A stretch of 34,953 nt of DNA from Carthagonibacter metallireducens (GTDB lineage Bacteria > Gemmatimonadota > Gemmatimonadetes > Palauibacterales > Palauibacteraceae): positions 1-34,953 of the forward strand of contig JAMJQQ010000046.1 in assembly GCA_023554445.1 (NCBI GenBank), written 5' to 3'. The notes under the pieces were generated by a model, which saw only the letters and a program-made list of their open reading frames with translations, was not told the origin of the DNA and made no database searches. Shown here piece after piece: positions 16,234 to 24,918 of the stretch (the stretch's first letter is position 1; each line of letters starts with the position of its first letter). The position numbers and the translations under genes are program-made.

Positions 16234-17651
16234 CGCGGCCTTCCTGTGCGAGGAATCAGAGTCGCTGGCTCTCCAGCTTCCGTCAGCATGGTGCCGAATT
16301 CAGCCGCGGCCTGCCGGGTTTCGTAGGCGCCGGCGTACACCCGCCATGCGCGGGGTTCGTCGAGCCCGTCGGCCAGCCGGTAGGCGTAGATACCCAGCTC
16401 CGAGAGCTGACCGATGCGCCGGTCGGAGGCGCGGCGATCCTGGTATACTCCAAGATCGAAGGCAAATCGTACGGGCCTGACGTCCCAGCCTCGGATTTCC
16501 TGCTTGAGACCGGCGTCAACCAGCTCCCCCATCAACTCCTCGGCTTCAACGCGGTCCTCGACGGCTCCAGCCAGAATCCTGTAATAGGTGCGATCGCGAA
16601 TTGGAGTGGGAGCGACGATGAACAGAGCCGCATCCGCATCCAGCTCCGCCATGTGCCGCTCGGCGTCTTCCGGACGGGCGAAGCTCGCCACCAGCACGGA
16701 ATACGGCAGCTCGGGTCCCGAAAAAACACCCGTCCGGGGCTCCGGATTCTCGCTCCCGTCAGCCCCGGCCCCGGCTGCCCGGTCGCCGGAGTCACCCGGG
16801 TCACCTCTGCTCGATTCAGCGCCATCTACGGTCTCAGCTGCCAACTCCGGCTCCGATCCGGCCGATTCGATAGCATCCGATCCCTCGGGGCGGTTCAGCG
16901 ATCCCCACGCGAGCCAGGCGAGCAGCAACCCCGCGGCGACCCCCAACCACGGGGCCCATGCGGGAACCCGGCGATCCTGTTTCCGGGCTTCAGACACCCC
17001 TGCATCGAGAGTCGCGGCAGAATCCGAGTCGATAACGTCGCCCTCGATATCGGCGGGCAGAACCGGAGATTCTCCTGCTGCTCCGTCACTCGCCGCAGGC
17101 ACGCCGGAGGGCCGTTCGACCCTTGCGAGTAGCGGGGCGCCGACCATGAGCGCAAGGTCATCGATGTCCCCGATCGCAATGCATCCGTCCACCGGAAGAT
17201 CGTGATCGGGATCGGGAAACGTCGCGGCGAGGTCCTCCTCGGCCACATACAGAAGAAGTGTACCCCCCCGCTCCGCCACTCGCTTCAGAAGACCCCGGAA
17301 CGCGGGAATCTCCCTCAGCTTGGGGAGCGAAAGGGCGGGTTCACCCGCAGGCAGATATGCGAATGATTGTCGGGGAGCCGAGCGGGCCACCTCCGACATC
17401 GCCAGCTCACCGGAGAGAGCTCGAGTAAGCCCGGGCTGACCGGAAGCCTCCATGAGACCGTCCAGGTCCGTGGCGCCCGGTACCGTATTCGCCAGGAAGG
17501 TCCGGCCTCGCCTGCGCCCCACGATGTCGGCGAGTCCGACGGCGACCCCCGCCGCCCACGCACCGCCCTCTCTCTGCCGCACCAGGGCCACGATGGAGGC
17601 TTCTTCGGGCAGCCAGTGCGTCGCCTCGTATGCCCCTGACTCCTCAGCCAT
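16230..17651 (-). CDS. Transmembrane protein with degenerate ParA/BY-kinase-like N-domain and two SPOR repeats
   Basis: 473 residues from ATG 17651, which overlaps the previous stop by 8 nt. Residues about 18-175 read like a CpsD/ParA-type fold with lost catalysis. REGGAWAAGVAVGLADI (27-43) stands where KGGVGKS is expected, but the Lys and Ser/Thr are missing. ATDLDGLMEASGQPGLTRAL resembles the DLRRP...PGL segment. YLPAGEPALSLPKL resembles the LPAG..PPNP segment. A low-complexity linker leads to one membrane span at about 232-252 (WLGVAAGLLLAWLAWGSL). The C-terminus has two SPOR-like units, PYSVLVASFARPEDAERHM...YYRILAG and RFAFDLGVYQDRRASDRRI...WRVYAG. SPOR domains bind peptidoglycan lacking stem peptides at division sites, so a cell-division role is likely. 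The ParA-like assignment is inference. Confidence 0.75.
   Translation of the reverse strand: MAEESGAYEATHWLPEEASIVALVRQREGGAWAAGVAVGLADIVGRRRGRTFLANTVPGATDLDGLMEASGQPGLTRALSGELAMSEVARSAPRQSFAYLPAGEPALSLPKLREIPAFRGLLKRVAERGGTLLLYVAEEDLAATFPDPDHDLPVDGCIAIGDIDDLALMVGAPLLARVERPSGVPAASDGAAGESPVLPADIEGDVIDSDSAATLDAGVSEARKQDRRVPAWAPWLGVAAGLLLAWLAWGSLNRPEGSDAIESAGSEPELAAETVDGAESSRGDPGDSGDRAAGAGADGSENPEPRTGVFSGPELPYSVLVASFARPEDAERHMAELDADAALFIVAPTPIRDRTYYRILAGAVEDRVEAEELMGELVDAGLKQEIRGWDVRPVRFAFDLGVYQDRRASDRRIGQLSELGIYAYRLADGLDEPRAWRVYAGAYETRQAAAEFGTMLTEAGEPATLIPRTGRPR
16239..16245 (-). promoter_or_regulatory. Shine-Dalgarno that fixes the TTG start of smc
   Basis: AGGAAGG on the minus strand inside the last codons of the SPOR gene, 5 nt before TTG at 16233. 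It shows that smc is translationally coupled to the upstream gene. Confidence 0.75.
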
Positions 17652-19179
17652 TTGCCTCAAGGCCCATGACCCAGCTCTGCAGTTGCCTCTCCCGCTGCAG
17701 TTGCCTCGAAGCCGCTTCTGCCTCGGCGCGAGTAGCGAACGGTCCAACCAGGCCGCGGTACCAGGTTTCGCCGGCCTCGTCGTTGGTCACCTGTACCTGG
17801 ACCGGGTAGCCTGCCGTCTGGAGGTCGGCCACGAGTGCCTCGATTCCGTCACGTTGTCGCGCCGAGCCGACTATCGCGTAGAATCCGGAGGGCACCCCGA
17901 GATCTGCTCCTGCTGCCTCCTGTTCGCCCGGAGACTCCGTGGCCCCCGCGGCACCGGCCACCGGCTCGGTTCGTTCGCCTGCAGGGGGAGCTGCGCGCCC
18001 CGGCGCGCCTGCAATCGGTTGATCAGAGATTTCGGCGGCGGTCACTCGCTCCAGGGGTGTCCAGCGCAGCGGAACCCACACCGCACCGTCCGGGGCCACG
18101 AGCGGCTCGCCCTCGATCTGACCGTCGGCGCCCGCCAGTACGACGCCGGCTCCCGACTTCGAGAGGACCCGGCCGTCGGGAAGTCCGATTGGAAGGTCAG
18201 CTTCCCACGACCCTGCGATCGGCACCTTCGCTCCAGTATTCAGGTCCACCTTCGTGATCCCGTCTCCGTCGAACGCCAGCAGGAATTCCCCGAACAGGCT
18301 GGGACGGAGTTCCACGGGCGCACGGTCTGTGCTGGTCAGGAGCCTCGAGGTGAACGAGAAGCGGTTGACGACCGCGATCCCGGGAGGGTCGGCGAGTCCG
18401 ACGTAGAGCTGATGGGAGGAGGGCGAAGCGGACAGCGCGCTGATCCTACCCCCGAGGCGGACCTCGCCTGCGGTTTCGGGCGGATCGATCGTCAGAACAC
18501 GCAGGGAGCGATCGTCCTCGGAATCCACGAATGCGAGGCGGCGGCCCCACGCGGTGATCAGTCCCGGCCCCCGGATCGGTACCGAAACTCGTGCCGAAGG
18601 CTCCTCTGCACCCTGAGGAACCAGCCAGAGCTCGGGTCCCGGAACGAGAACCGCGACTCCGTCATGCACCGCACCGGCCCACTCGAGTTCGCCCGCGACT
18701 TCGTAGCGCCAGGCGCGGTCGGGGAAGACCGCGAGGATTCTGCCGCTGTTCGGATCGACGAATGCACCGCCCTGATCGGATTCGACCCACGTAACGGTTT
18801 CGCTGTCCACCCGATCCAACCGGGTGACCGTCCCCGTCCCGGGCTCGTAGCGCGAGATGTCCCCACTCGAAGCCCGCAGCACCACGTATCCGGGGCCCAG
18901 CGCATGCGCCTCTTCGAAGGCCGGCAATCCTTCCGCGCTTTCCCAGGGAGTGTCCCGAACGTTTCTCAGCGGACGCCACGTCGCTTCGCCACCGTCGGGA
19001 TCGAGAACCAGGATCCCGACCTCGTCGATCGTCGAGCCGACGACCAGCTCCGTTCCATGCAGTTCGCCGTCGGACTCGGAGGGTTCGTCCACCGGTGTCG
19101 ACCCTCCGCCGCAGGACACGGCGGACAGCAACGTGACGATCGGGAGAACTCCTCGGATGTCTTTACGTAGTCGCGTCAA
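17644..19179 (-). CDS. Putative lipoprotein with beta-propeller-like region and C-terminal SPOR domain
   Basis: About 511 residues. From TTG 19179 the N-terminus gives a compact lipoprotein signal: a basic TRLRKDIRG, a hydrophobic stretch, and the lipobox SAVSC followed by GGGS. A GTG at 19221 is the longer alternative but gives an unusually long n-region. The middle contains repeated short beta motifs (for example RRLAFVDSEDDRSLRVL, GEFLLAFDGDGITKVDL) like a WD/NHL-type propeller. A Pro/Ala/Glu-rich linker follows. The C-terminal 75 residues form an SPOR domain (GFYAIVGSARQRDGIEALV, TWYRGLVGPFATRAEAEAA). Probably anchored in the periplasm and binding septal peptidoglycan. It follows the barrel-protein gene by about 130 nt. 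Confidence 0.72.
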   Translation of the reverse strand: MTRLRKDIRGVLPIVTLLSAVSCGGGSTPVDEPSESDGELHGTELVVGSTIDEVGILVLDPDGGEATWRPLRNVRDTPWESAEGLPAFEEAHALGPGYVVLRASSGDISRYEPGTGTVTRLDRVDSETVTWVESDQGGAFVDPNSGRILAVFPDRAWRYEVAGELEWAGAVHDGVAVLVPGPELWLVPQGAEEPSARVSVPIRGPGLITAWGRRLAFVDSEDDRSLRVLTIDPPETAGEVRLGGRISALSASPSSHQLYVGLADPPGIAVVNRFSFTSRLLTSTDRAPVELRPSLFGEFLLAFDGDGITKVDLNTGAKVPIAGSWEADLPIGLPDGRVLSKSGAGVVLAGADGQIEGEPLVAPDGAVWVPLRWTPLERVTAAEISDQPIAGAPGRAAPPAGERTEPVAGAAGATESPGEQEAAGADLGVPSGFYAIVGSARQRDGIEALVADLQTAGYPVQVQVTNDEAGETWYRGLVGPFATRAEAEAASRQLQRERQLQSWVMGLEANG

Positions 19180-19311
19180 GTGAGGTGCCCCTGGTGATTC
19201 GCGTCGGGCCGGGCCGGCCACCCCCGGTCAGCCGCGGCAAACTGGCCCGTGTCACGGTAAGCCGCAAGAAAGGACTGGCCGACCGGCGTTGGCGGGTCAG
19301 ATCCGCCGGGC

Positions 19312-22300
19312 TCAGAATATGGGGCCGAGCGAGAGGGACCAGATGCCCCGACCGAATCGCGATCCCCGCCCTGGTGCCATCGCCCAGTCGAGCCTGAGAA
19401 TCGCGAAGAAGAGATTGGCACGGATTCCGACCCCGTAGCTGGCGAGCGGCGCCCGATACAGCACGATGTCCTGTCCCTCGTCCCTCTTCAGGGTCGGCTG
19501 CGAGAACCCGGGGGTCCAGGCGAAGCCGACGTCGAAGAAGAACGCAGCATCCACCGGGGGAAAATTGAGTGGCAGCCACGCATCTTTGAGCGGGTTGAGG
19601 ACCGGGAATCGCAATTCCGAATTCACGAGGAACACGCTCGATCCGATCAGTTGTTCCTGGGCCGGGCAGAAGAAATCGAACGCCGTCTGCGACTTCGAGA
19701 GTTCGCACTCGAGCGCACCATACGACCCTACATCGTAGCCGCGTAGATAGTACGGGCCGCCCCACGCCAGCTCGAACTCGCGAGCGTCCTCCTGGCTGGA
19801 GGTACTGAACCGGTTGAACGACAGAAGGCGCTGCGCCAGCAGAACCGGGCCGACGACCGGCGTGTAGTGCCGCATGTCCGCGACGACGTCGGCCATGTTC
19901 AGGTCGCCGAGCGAGGTGGAGACTCCGAATAGAATACGTCGCCCGCCGAGCGGTCCTGTAAAACCACCCAATGAGTTGTCGAACAGGTAGTTGATCGACG
20001 GCTTGACGAATGCCCGCGTCGGCCCATCGAGAGTGAACGAGAAGCTGTCGTTGTTTTCCAGCACCAGCCCCCGGAGGACCAGGTCCGTCTCGATGCTCGA
20101 TGCCTCGATACCGAAGTCCACTCTCGAAAAGGTGCTGAACGGATACTGGGCAGAGATTCCGACCGATCGGAACTGGTCTCGCTGGAACTGGTCATATTCT
20201 CCGATCTGCCCCGGCCGGCCCGGCACTTCCCCGAAGCGCCGGCCCAGATATCTGTAGAACGGATACTGCTGGGCAGACACCCCGAAATTCAGCCGATTCT
20301 TCAGATAAGTGTACTGGGCCAGGAACTGGGCATTGTCGAACGAGCCCTGTATGGCTCCTCCGATCACCATGTTGTGGTTGCCCAGCATGTCCGACAGGGC
20401 AATGTACGATCCGCCGTAGATGCCGCCCCCGTAGAACCCGCCCACCTGCGCTCCGATCGTCGGCCGTCCTACCACATCGGGGCTCAGACTGACCCGATAG
20501 TCCCGGAGCGCCAGCGTTGCCGTGTCGGGCAGCCCGAGCGAGGCCGAATCGAGAAGCGCCTGAACCGAGAGTCGATCCGGATCGCGAAGTGCTGCCAGCG
20601 CCTCCGGGTCCTCGCCGTAGTCGGATCGCCGAAATCCCTCTTCGGTGAGATAGAAGGAACGCGGCTCGCCTTCGGCGTCCTCGGCTTCCGTCAGGACGAC
20701 GGCGCGAGTCTCCACCACCCGCTCGCGTCCCACCTGCGCCGCCGCGGTCGATGGCTCCCGTTGGGGACCCGCCTCGAAGGCCACCCGGCGTGGTTCGTCG
20801 ATCGTGTAGATGTTGAATCCGGCCTCTTCGAAATAAGAGAAGGCGATCCGGTCGCGGTCGCGCGCCCAAGTCAGACCGGGACTCGTGAGCAGCGCTCCTT
20901 CTCCCATGACCCCGGTCATCGCCCGGGTCACCCGGTAGGGCCGCGCGGCGTCAGTGCCCTGGATGTAAAGGTCGAACAGTCCTTCACGGGTCGAGAGATA
21001 GGCAATGTCCCGTCCATCGGGCGACCAGGCCGGGTTGATCGACAGGCCTCCTTCCTGCCCCTCGAGCAATCGCTGTTCGCGCGTCTCGAGATCCATCGTC
21101 GCGATGCGAAGCGGGCCGAATACGAGCTGCTCGAGATCGGTCTCCGGCGTTCGATCGGTCGTGTAGGCGAGAGTTCTTCCGTCAGGCGACCAGGCCGGGT
21201 GCAACTGCGCGTACCGATCGGCCGTGAGACGATCGATGGCGCCGGTGTCCAGCTCCCAGATGTACAGATCGCTGATTCCCCCGAGCAGGCCCGTGAACAC
21301 GATTCTACTGCCGTCCGGCGACCAGTCCGGACTCTGCACGCCATTCAGTTCGGGCGTCCAGCGTCGTTCGATCTCGCCCGACCTGACATCGATGACGTGG
21401 ATCGCGTCTCGCCCCCCTGACTTGGCCACGAAGGCCAATCTTTCGCCGTCCGGGGCCCATGATGCCGAAGAAGTCAGATATCGGAGGCTCTCGAAGCTAC
21501 CGCTGCGCGCCGACTTCACGAGTGTGCGTGTCGGTTCTCCGGTAGCTGCGTCTGCCAGATACAGGTCGTAGAAGCTGTACAGGTCGTGGCCTTGGTCCGA
21601 CAGGTAAACGATCTCCTCCCCGTCGGGCGACAACGCGGGGGCGATGAATGTCGGTGACTTGCTGCGGCCTGCCGGAAAGGAATGAGAGGTGATCTTCTTC
21701 GCGATACGTCGAATCTCGCCAGCCTCTGAAATTCGCGGCAGATACGCGGCCCGCACCGCTTCGTGCCATTCTCGCGAAAGTTGCTTCAGATCTACTCCGA
21801 GAGTTCGCTCGAAGGCACGGTCGGGGCCCATGGCGGCGGAACGCTTCAGGAGCAGGCCGATTGTCTCGTCGCCCCATTTCGTGCCGATGTAGTTCCAGAG
21901 CGACTGCCCGAACCGGTAGCTCAGGAAGTCGTTGAATCTCTCCATCTCATCGATCGTCCGCAGGTACCCGGAAAGGGAGGCGTCGCGCAGCCATGCTACG
22001 GTCTTGGCATCGATCTCACCCACGGAGAGGTATTCCGCCATTCCCTCCATGAACCAGAGACTCGGAATGAATGCGAAGGGTGATGCCGTCGCCTGCACGG
22101 CATTCCGTTTCAGAATGTCGAACTGGAATGAGTGCACGAGCTCGTGTCCCAATACGTGCTCGAACTCTGCATAGGAGCCCGTGAGCGGAAGCAGCACGCG
22201 GTCCTTCAGCGACTCCGTCACACCGCCGGTCGATTCATCGATGTGGCCGCCGAGGACGTTCGTCTGCTGAAAGTCTGACTGAGATGCGTACAGGATGATC

Positions 22301-22560
22301 GGCTTGCGGTCCTGGAAGTCGTGATCGAGCAGCCGGCTCAGTCGACCGTAGATCCGTTCGGCCATTCTGGCTGCATCGAGTGCCGCTTCCCGCTCCTCTT
22401 CATAGAAGAAGACATCGAAGTGGGTGGTCTGTATGATGCGGAATTCGCGAGGCTGGTACTGCACCTTGTTCGGGCCGACCTGTGCGTATGCCGGCGTTGC
22501 CAGCGCGACACCCAGCAAGGCTGTGGCGATGGAGGTCAGTCGTCGGGGCGCCCTGAACAC
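19312..22560 (-). CDS. Secreted metallopeptidase - TolB-like propeller - outer-membrane barrel fusion protein
   Basis: 1082 residues. Signal peptide 1-26 ends in AYA. Residues about 40-260 form a peptidase-MA-like gluzincin domain: HELVH at 139-143, third ligand probably E172 in WFMEGMAEY. About six PD40/TolB-type blades follow at roughly 295-610, with motifs such as PAWSPDGRTLAYTT and PAWSPDGRDIAYLS. The last ~380 residues look like an outer-membrane barrel of the Omp85/surface-antigen type. They have alternating aromatic strands and a final ...LSLGPIF with terminal Phe, the BAM recognition signal. The GTG start at 22560 has AGGAGG about 13 nt upstream. It follows rsfS after 7 nt. Likely at the outer membrane; substrate unknown. 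Confidence 0.8.
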   Translation of the reverse strand: MFRAPRRLTSIATALLGVALATPAYAQVGPNKVQYQPREFRIIQTTHFDVFFYEEEREAALDAARMAERIYGRLSRLLDHDFQDRKPIILYASQSDFQQTNVLGGHIDESTGGVTESLKDRVLLPLTGSYAEFEHVLGHELVHSFQFDILKRNAVQATASPFAFIPSLWFMEGMAEYLSVGEIDAKTVAWLRDASLSGYLRTIDEMERFNDFLSYRFGQSLWNYIGTKWGDETIGLLLKRSAAMGPDRAFERTLGVDLKQLSREWHEAVRAAYLPRISEAGEIRRIAKKITSHSFPAGRSKSPTFIAPALSPDGEEIVYLSDQGHDLYSFYDLYLADAATGEPTRTLVKSARSGSFESLRYLTSSASWAPDGERLAFVAKSGGRDAIHVIDVRSGEIERRWTPELNGVQSPDWSPDGSRIVFTGLLGGISDLYIWELDTGAIDRLTADRYAQLHPAWSPDGRTLAYTTDRTPETDLEQLVFGPLRIATMDLETREQRLLEGQEGGLSINPAWSPDGRDIAYLSTREGLFDLYIQGTDAARPYRVTRAMTGVMGEGALLTSPGLTWARDRDRIAFSYFEEAGFNIYTIDEPRRVAFEAGPQREPSTAAAQVGRERVVETRAVVLTEAEDAEGEPRSFYLTEEGFRRSDYGEDPEALAALRDPDRLSVQALLDSASLGLPDTATLALRDYRVSLSPDVVGRPTIGAQVGGFYGGGIYGGSYIALSDMLGNHNMVIGGAIQGSFDNAQFLAQYTYLKNRLNFGVSAQQYPFYRYLGRRFGEVPGRPGQIGEYDQFQRDQFRSVGISAQYPFSTFSRVDFGIEASSIETDLVLRGLVLENNDSFSFTLDGPTRAFVKPSINYLFDNSLGGFTGPLGGRRILFGVSTSLGDLNMADVVADMRHYTPVVGPVLLAQRLLSFNRFSTSSQEDAREFELAWGGPYYLRGYDVGSYGALECELSKSQTAFDFFCPAQEQLIGSSVFLVNSELRFPVLNPLKDAWLPLNFPPVDAAFFFDVGFAWTPGFSQPTLKRDEGQDIVLYRAPLASYGVGIRANLFFAILRLDWAMAPGRGSRFGRGIWSLSLGPIF

Positions 22561-22567
22561 GCCGATC

Positions 22568-22954
22568 CTATTCCTCCTGCGGTGCGTCCGTGATCGTGGT
22601 AGCCGGTGCGTCTCCCCAGAGCTCCTCGAGACGGTAGAATTCCCTCACCCGAGGCTGAAAGATGTGGACGACCACATCGATGAAGTCCAGCAGGATCCAT
22701 GCAGCGGACCCCTTCCCCTCAACGCCCGAAGGCCGCTCTCCATGACGTTTTGCCCGCTCGAGGACGTTGTCGGCAATGGCTCGCGAGTGCGTGTCCGAGT
22801 CGCCCGAAGCGATCAGGAACCAGTCGGTAGCGTCAGACAGTTCGCGAAGGTCGAGCAAGACCGGGTGTCGGGCGTTTCGCTCGAGCACCGCATCGATGAT
22901 CACGTCGAGGCCCTCTGGCAGGGCCGCGTCCTTCTGACCGTTCTGAATTACCAT
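22568..22954 (-). CDS. rsfS: Ribosomal silencing factor RsfS
   Basis: 128-residue RsfS/YbeB/iojap protein that binds L14 (uL14) and blocks 30S-50S joining under starvation. Visible family features: DATDWFLIASGDSDTHSRAIADNV and GSAAWILLDFIDVVVHIFQPRVREFYRLEELWGDA. The ATG at 22954 has AAGGAG 4 nt upstream; a longer in-frame start at 23023 would overlap the fusion gene upstream. In many bacteria rsfS follows nadD; here it lies between the fatty-acid-kinase fusion and an envelope gene. Confidence 0.94.
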   Translation of the reverse strand: MVIQNGQKDAALPEGLDVIIDAVLERNARHPVLLDLRELSDATDWFLIASGDSDTHSRAIADNVLERAKRHGERPSGVEGKGSAAWILLDFIDVVVHIFQPRVREFYRLEELWGDAPATTITDAPQEE

Positions 22955-22995
22955 CTCGCTCCTTTTCCATGCCCGCCTCGCACGCTCCTGCGATC

Positions 22996-24795
22996 TCAGT
23001 CTTCGATCTGATACGCCAGGCACCAGGCTCCCGGTCCGGTGTGAACTCCGAGAGCCGCCGTAGCGGGTCCACTGAGAATCTCCAGCGGCTCGTACCTGCG
23101 TTCCAACTCCTCGACGACGTGGTGCAACCAGTCCTCCGCCGCGAAGTGCGCAACGCCGAACCGGTAGCGCACGGCACTGATCAGGCGTTCGTCCAGCAGA
23201 TCGAACACCTTGTCCAGCACCGCCTCCATTCCTCTCGCCCGGCCGAGGGCGGTCAGCCGGCCGCCGTCGGAAAGTGAGAGAATCGGCTTCAGGTCCAGCA
23301 GCCCGCCGAGAAATGCCTTGGCCCGTCCGACCCTGCCCGAACGAAGCAGGTATTCCAGCGTGGCCACCGAGATGAAGATATTCGACTGATCCCTGATCCT
23401 CTCGAGCTCCCGCGCAACTTCGTGGAGTTCCATCCCCTCATCGAGCAACTCGACGGCCCGGACGGCCAGGAGACCCGTACCGAAGGACCCGGAGTGGGAA
23501 TCGACGGCCAGTCCGTCCACTTGCGGCATTGAGCGCAGGGACGCCGCGCCCGTGCTGTACGTGCCCGAGATCTGCGAGCTGATGTAGATCCCGAGAACTC
23601 CCTCAGCGCCCTGATCGATACCGCGACGATATGCCTCGGTGAACGCTGCCGGCGATGGCTGCGAAGTCGTCACCGGCGCATCCGAATCCGCTTCGTGCAC
23701 GAGCTCGTAAAGGCGTGCGGCGTCGATGTCCACTCCATCACGATACGTCGTATCGCCGATCGTGACCTGCAGCGGCACAACCGATACTCCGTGGCGCTCG
23801 GACCACTCCCGCGGGAGGTCGGCTGCCGAGTCCACGACGACAGATATGTGCCTGGAAGTCCCCGACAACAGAGTGTCTTCTACGCGCTCCGAGACGATCT
23901 CGCCGAACCGGGACAGCACGGCGACCACCTCTTGAGGCTCATCCGCATGAATGTGGACCTTCGCCAGATCCCCCGAACGAAGCACGATCGTCGACGTACC
24001 GAGGTCGTGAATCGCGGCGCGAATCTCCTTCTCTGGAGCGAGACTCGATGCTCGGATCGCGATCTGCGTGCAGAACCTGCCCTCGTCGGCTCCGACTCCG
24101 GCCTCGCGAGCATGGTAGAGCGACTTCTCGCTGACATCGGTCTCGATCGCCTCGGTCTCCATGCCCCCTTCGATGAACTGCATCACGCCATCGAAGAAGC
24201 TGACGAATCCCTTGGCCCCGGCATCGACGACGCCTGCGTTCCGCAGCGCTTCCAGCATCTCGCGCGTACGGGCCAGCGACCGCTCCGCCGCCACCTGCAT
24301 GTCACCGAGCCAGTAGTAGATGTCGCCGGTACCGGCCGAGGCGCGGCGACGAGCCTCGCTCGCCATCTCCCTCGCCACGGTGATGATCGTTCCCTCCCGG
24401 GGATTCTCGAGGACCGACTCGAGCGAGAGCGAAGCACCCGATATCGCCTCCGCAAGCTCGAGAGATCCGAGGCGGTCCTTGCCTCGCACCAGGTCGGCGA
24501 AGGAAAGCAGGAATCGAGAAAAGAGCATCCCGGAATTACCTCGGGCGCCCATAACGCTGGCCTCGGCAGCCGAATCCGCTACCTCGCTCACCGACCTGGT
24601 GTCGAGGGGATGGACGACCTCGGCGATCGACGCGAGGGTGAGCGCGAGGTTCGTACCGGTGTCTCCGTCGGGAACCGGAAAAACGTTGATCCGGTCCAGT
24701 TCCTCACGGTCACCCGTCACATGCCGCACCCCCGCGAGAATGGCCCGCCTCAGTCGGCGTCCATCCACGTAGGAGATCCGTTGCGGGCGCTTCAC
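22996..24795 (-). CDS. Fusion of DAK2/FakA-like kinase and DegV/FakB-like fatty-acid-binding domains
   Basis: 599 residues. Residues about 1-210 form a DhaL-like ATP-binding domain: NVFPVPDGDTGTN (37-49) with metal-binding Asp residues, and GARGNSG (83-89). Residues about 235-310 match the FakA middle domain, with C242 and HIHADE at 281-286. DegV follows from about 315 to the end: VVDSAADLP, TTSQPSPAAF, GIYISSQISGTYSTG, VDSHSGSFGTG and YLLRSGRVGRAKAFLGGLLDLKPIL. In Firmicutes FakA phosphorylates fatty acids carried by separate FakB (DegV) proteins; here both are one chain. The probable role is to activate exogenous or recycled fatty acids. The GTG start has GGAG nearby. It is preceded by rplI and followed by rsfS. 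Confidence 0.88.
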   Translation of the reverse strand: MKRPQRISYVDGRRLRRAILAGVRHVTGDREELDRINVFPVPDGDTGTNLALTLASIAEVVHPLDTRSVSEVADSAAEASVMGARGNSGMLFSRFLLSFADLVRGKDRLGSLELAEAISGASLSLESVLENPREGTIITVAREMASEARRRASAGTGDIYYWLGDMQVAAERSLARTREMLEALRNAGVVDAGAKGFVSFFDGVMQFIEGGMETEAIETDVSEKSLYHAREAGVGADEGRFCTQIAIRASSLAPEKEIRAAIHDLGTSTIVLRSGDLAKVHIHADEPQEVVAVLSRFGEIVSERVEDTLLSGTSRHISVVVDSAADLPREWSERHGVSVVPLQVTIGDTTYRDGVDIDAARLYELVHEADSDAPVTTSQPSPAAFTEAYRRGIDQGAEGVLGIYISSQISGTYSTGAASLRSMPQVDGLAVDSHSGSFGTGLLAVRAVELLDEGMELHEVARELERIRDQSNIFISVATLEYLLRSGRVGRAKAFLGGLLDLKPILSLSDGGRLTALGRARGMEAVLDKVFDLLDERLISAVRYRFGVAHFAAEDWLHHVVEELERRYEPLEILSGPATAALGVHTGPGAWCLAYQIED

Positions 24796-24886
24796 GCTGC
24801 GCTCCGCCGCGTGGAGACGGTCAGCACGCTCTCAGGCGCTGTCACCTGCCCACTCCTCCGATTCCGAATTCCGGGGCGGCCGGACG

Positions 24887-24902
24887 CGGCTTCGCGAAGC
24901 CG
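24887..24902 (-). terminator. Palindromic hairpin downstream of rplI
   Basis: Perfect 16-nt palindrome CGGCTTCGCGAAGCCG, 17 nt after the rplI stop, extendable by two pairs. No T-run follows on the minus strand, so it is at best a weak terminator or an RNA-stability hairpin closing the ribosomal-protein operon. Confidence 0.35.
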
Positions 24903-24918
24903 TGCCCGACATGTCGAG

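Noticed and set aside
17452..19170. 572-codon plus-strand open frame opposite the SPOR genes
   Set aside because: No recognisable domains; the opposite strand has signal peptide, membrane span and SPOR domains.
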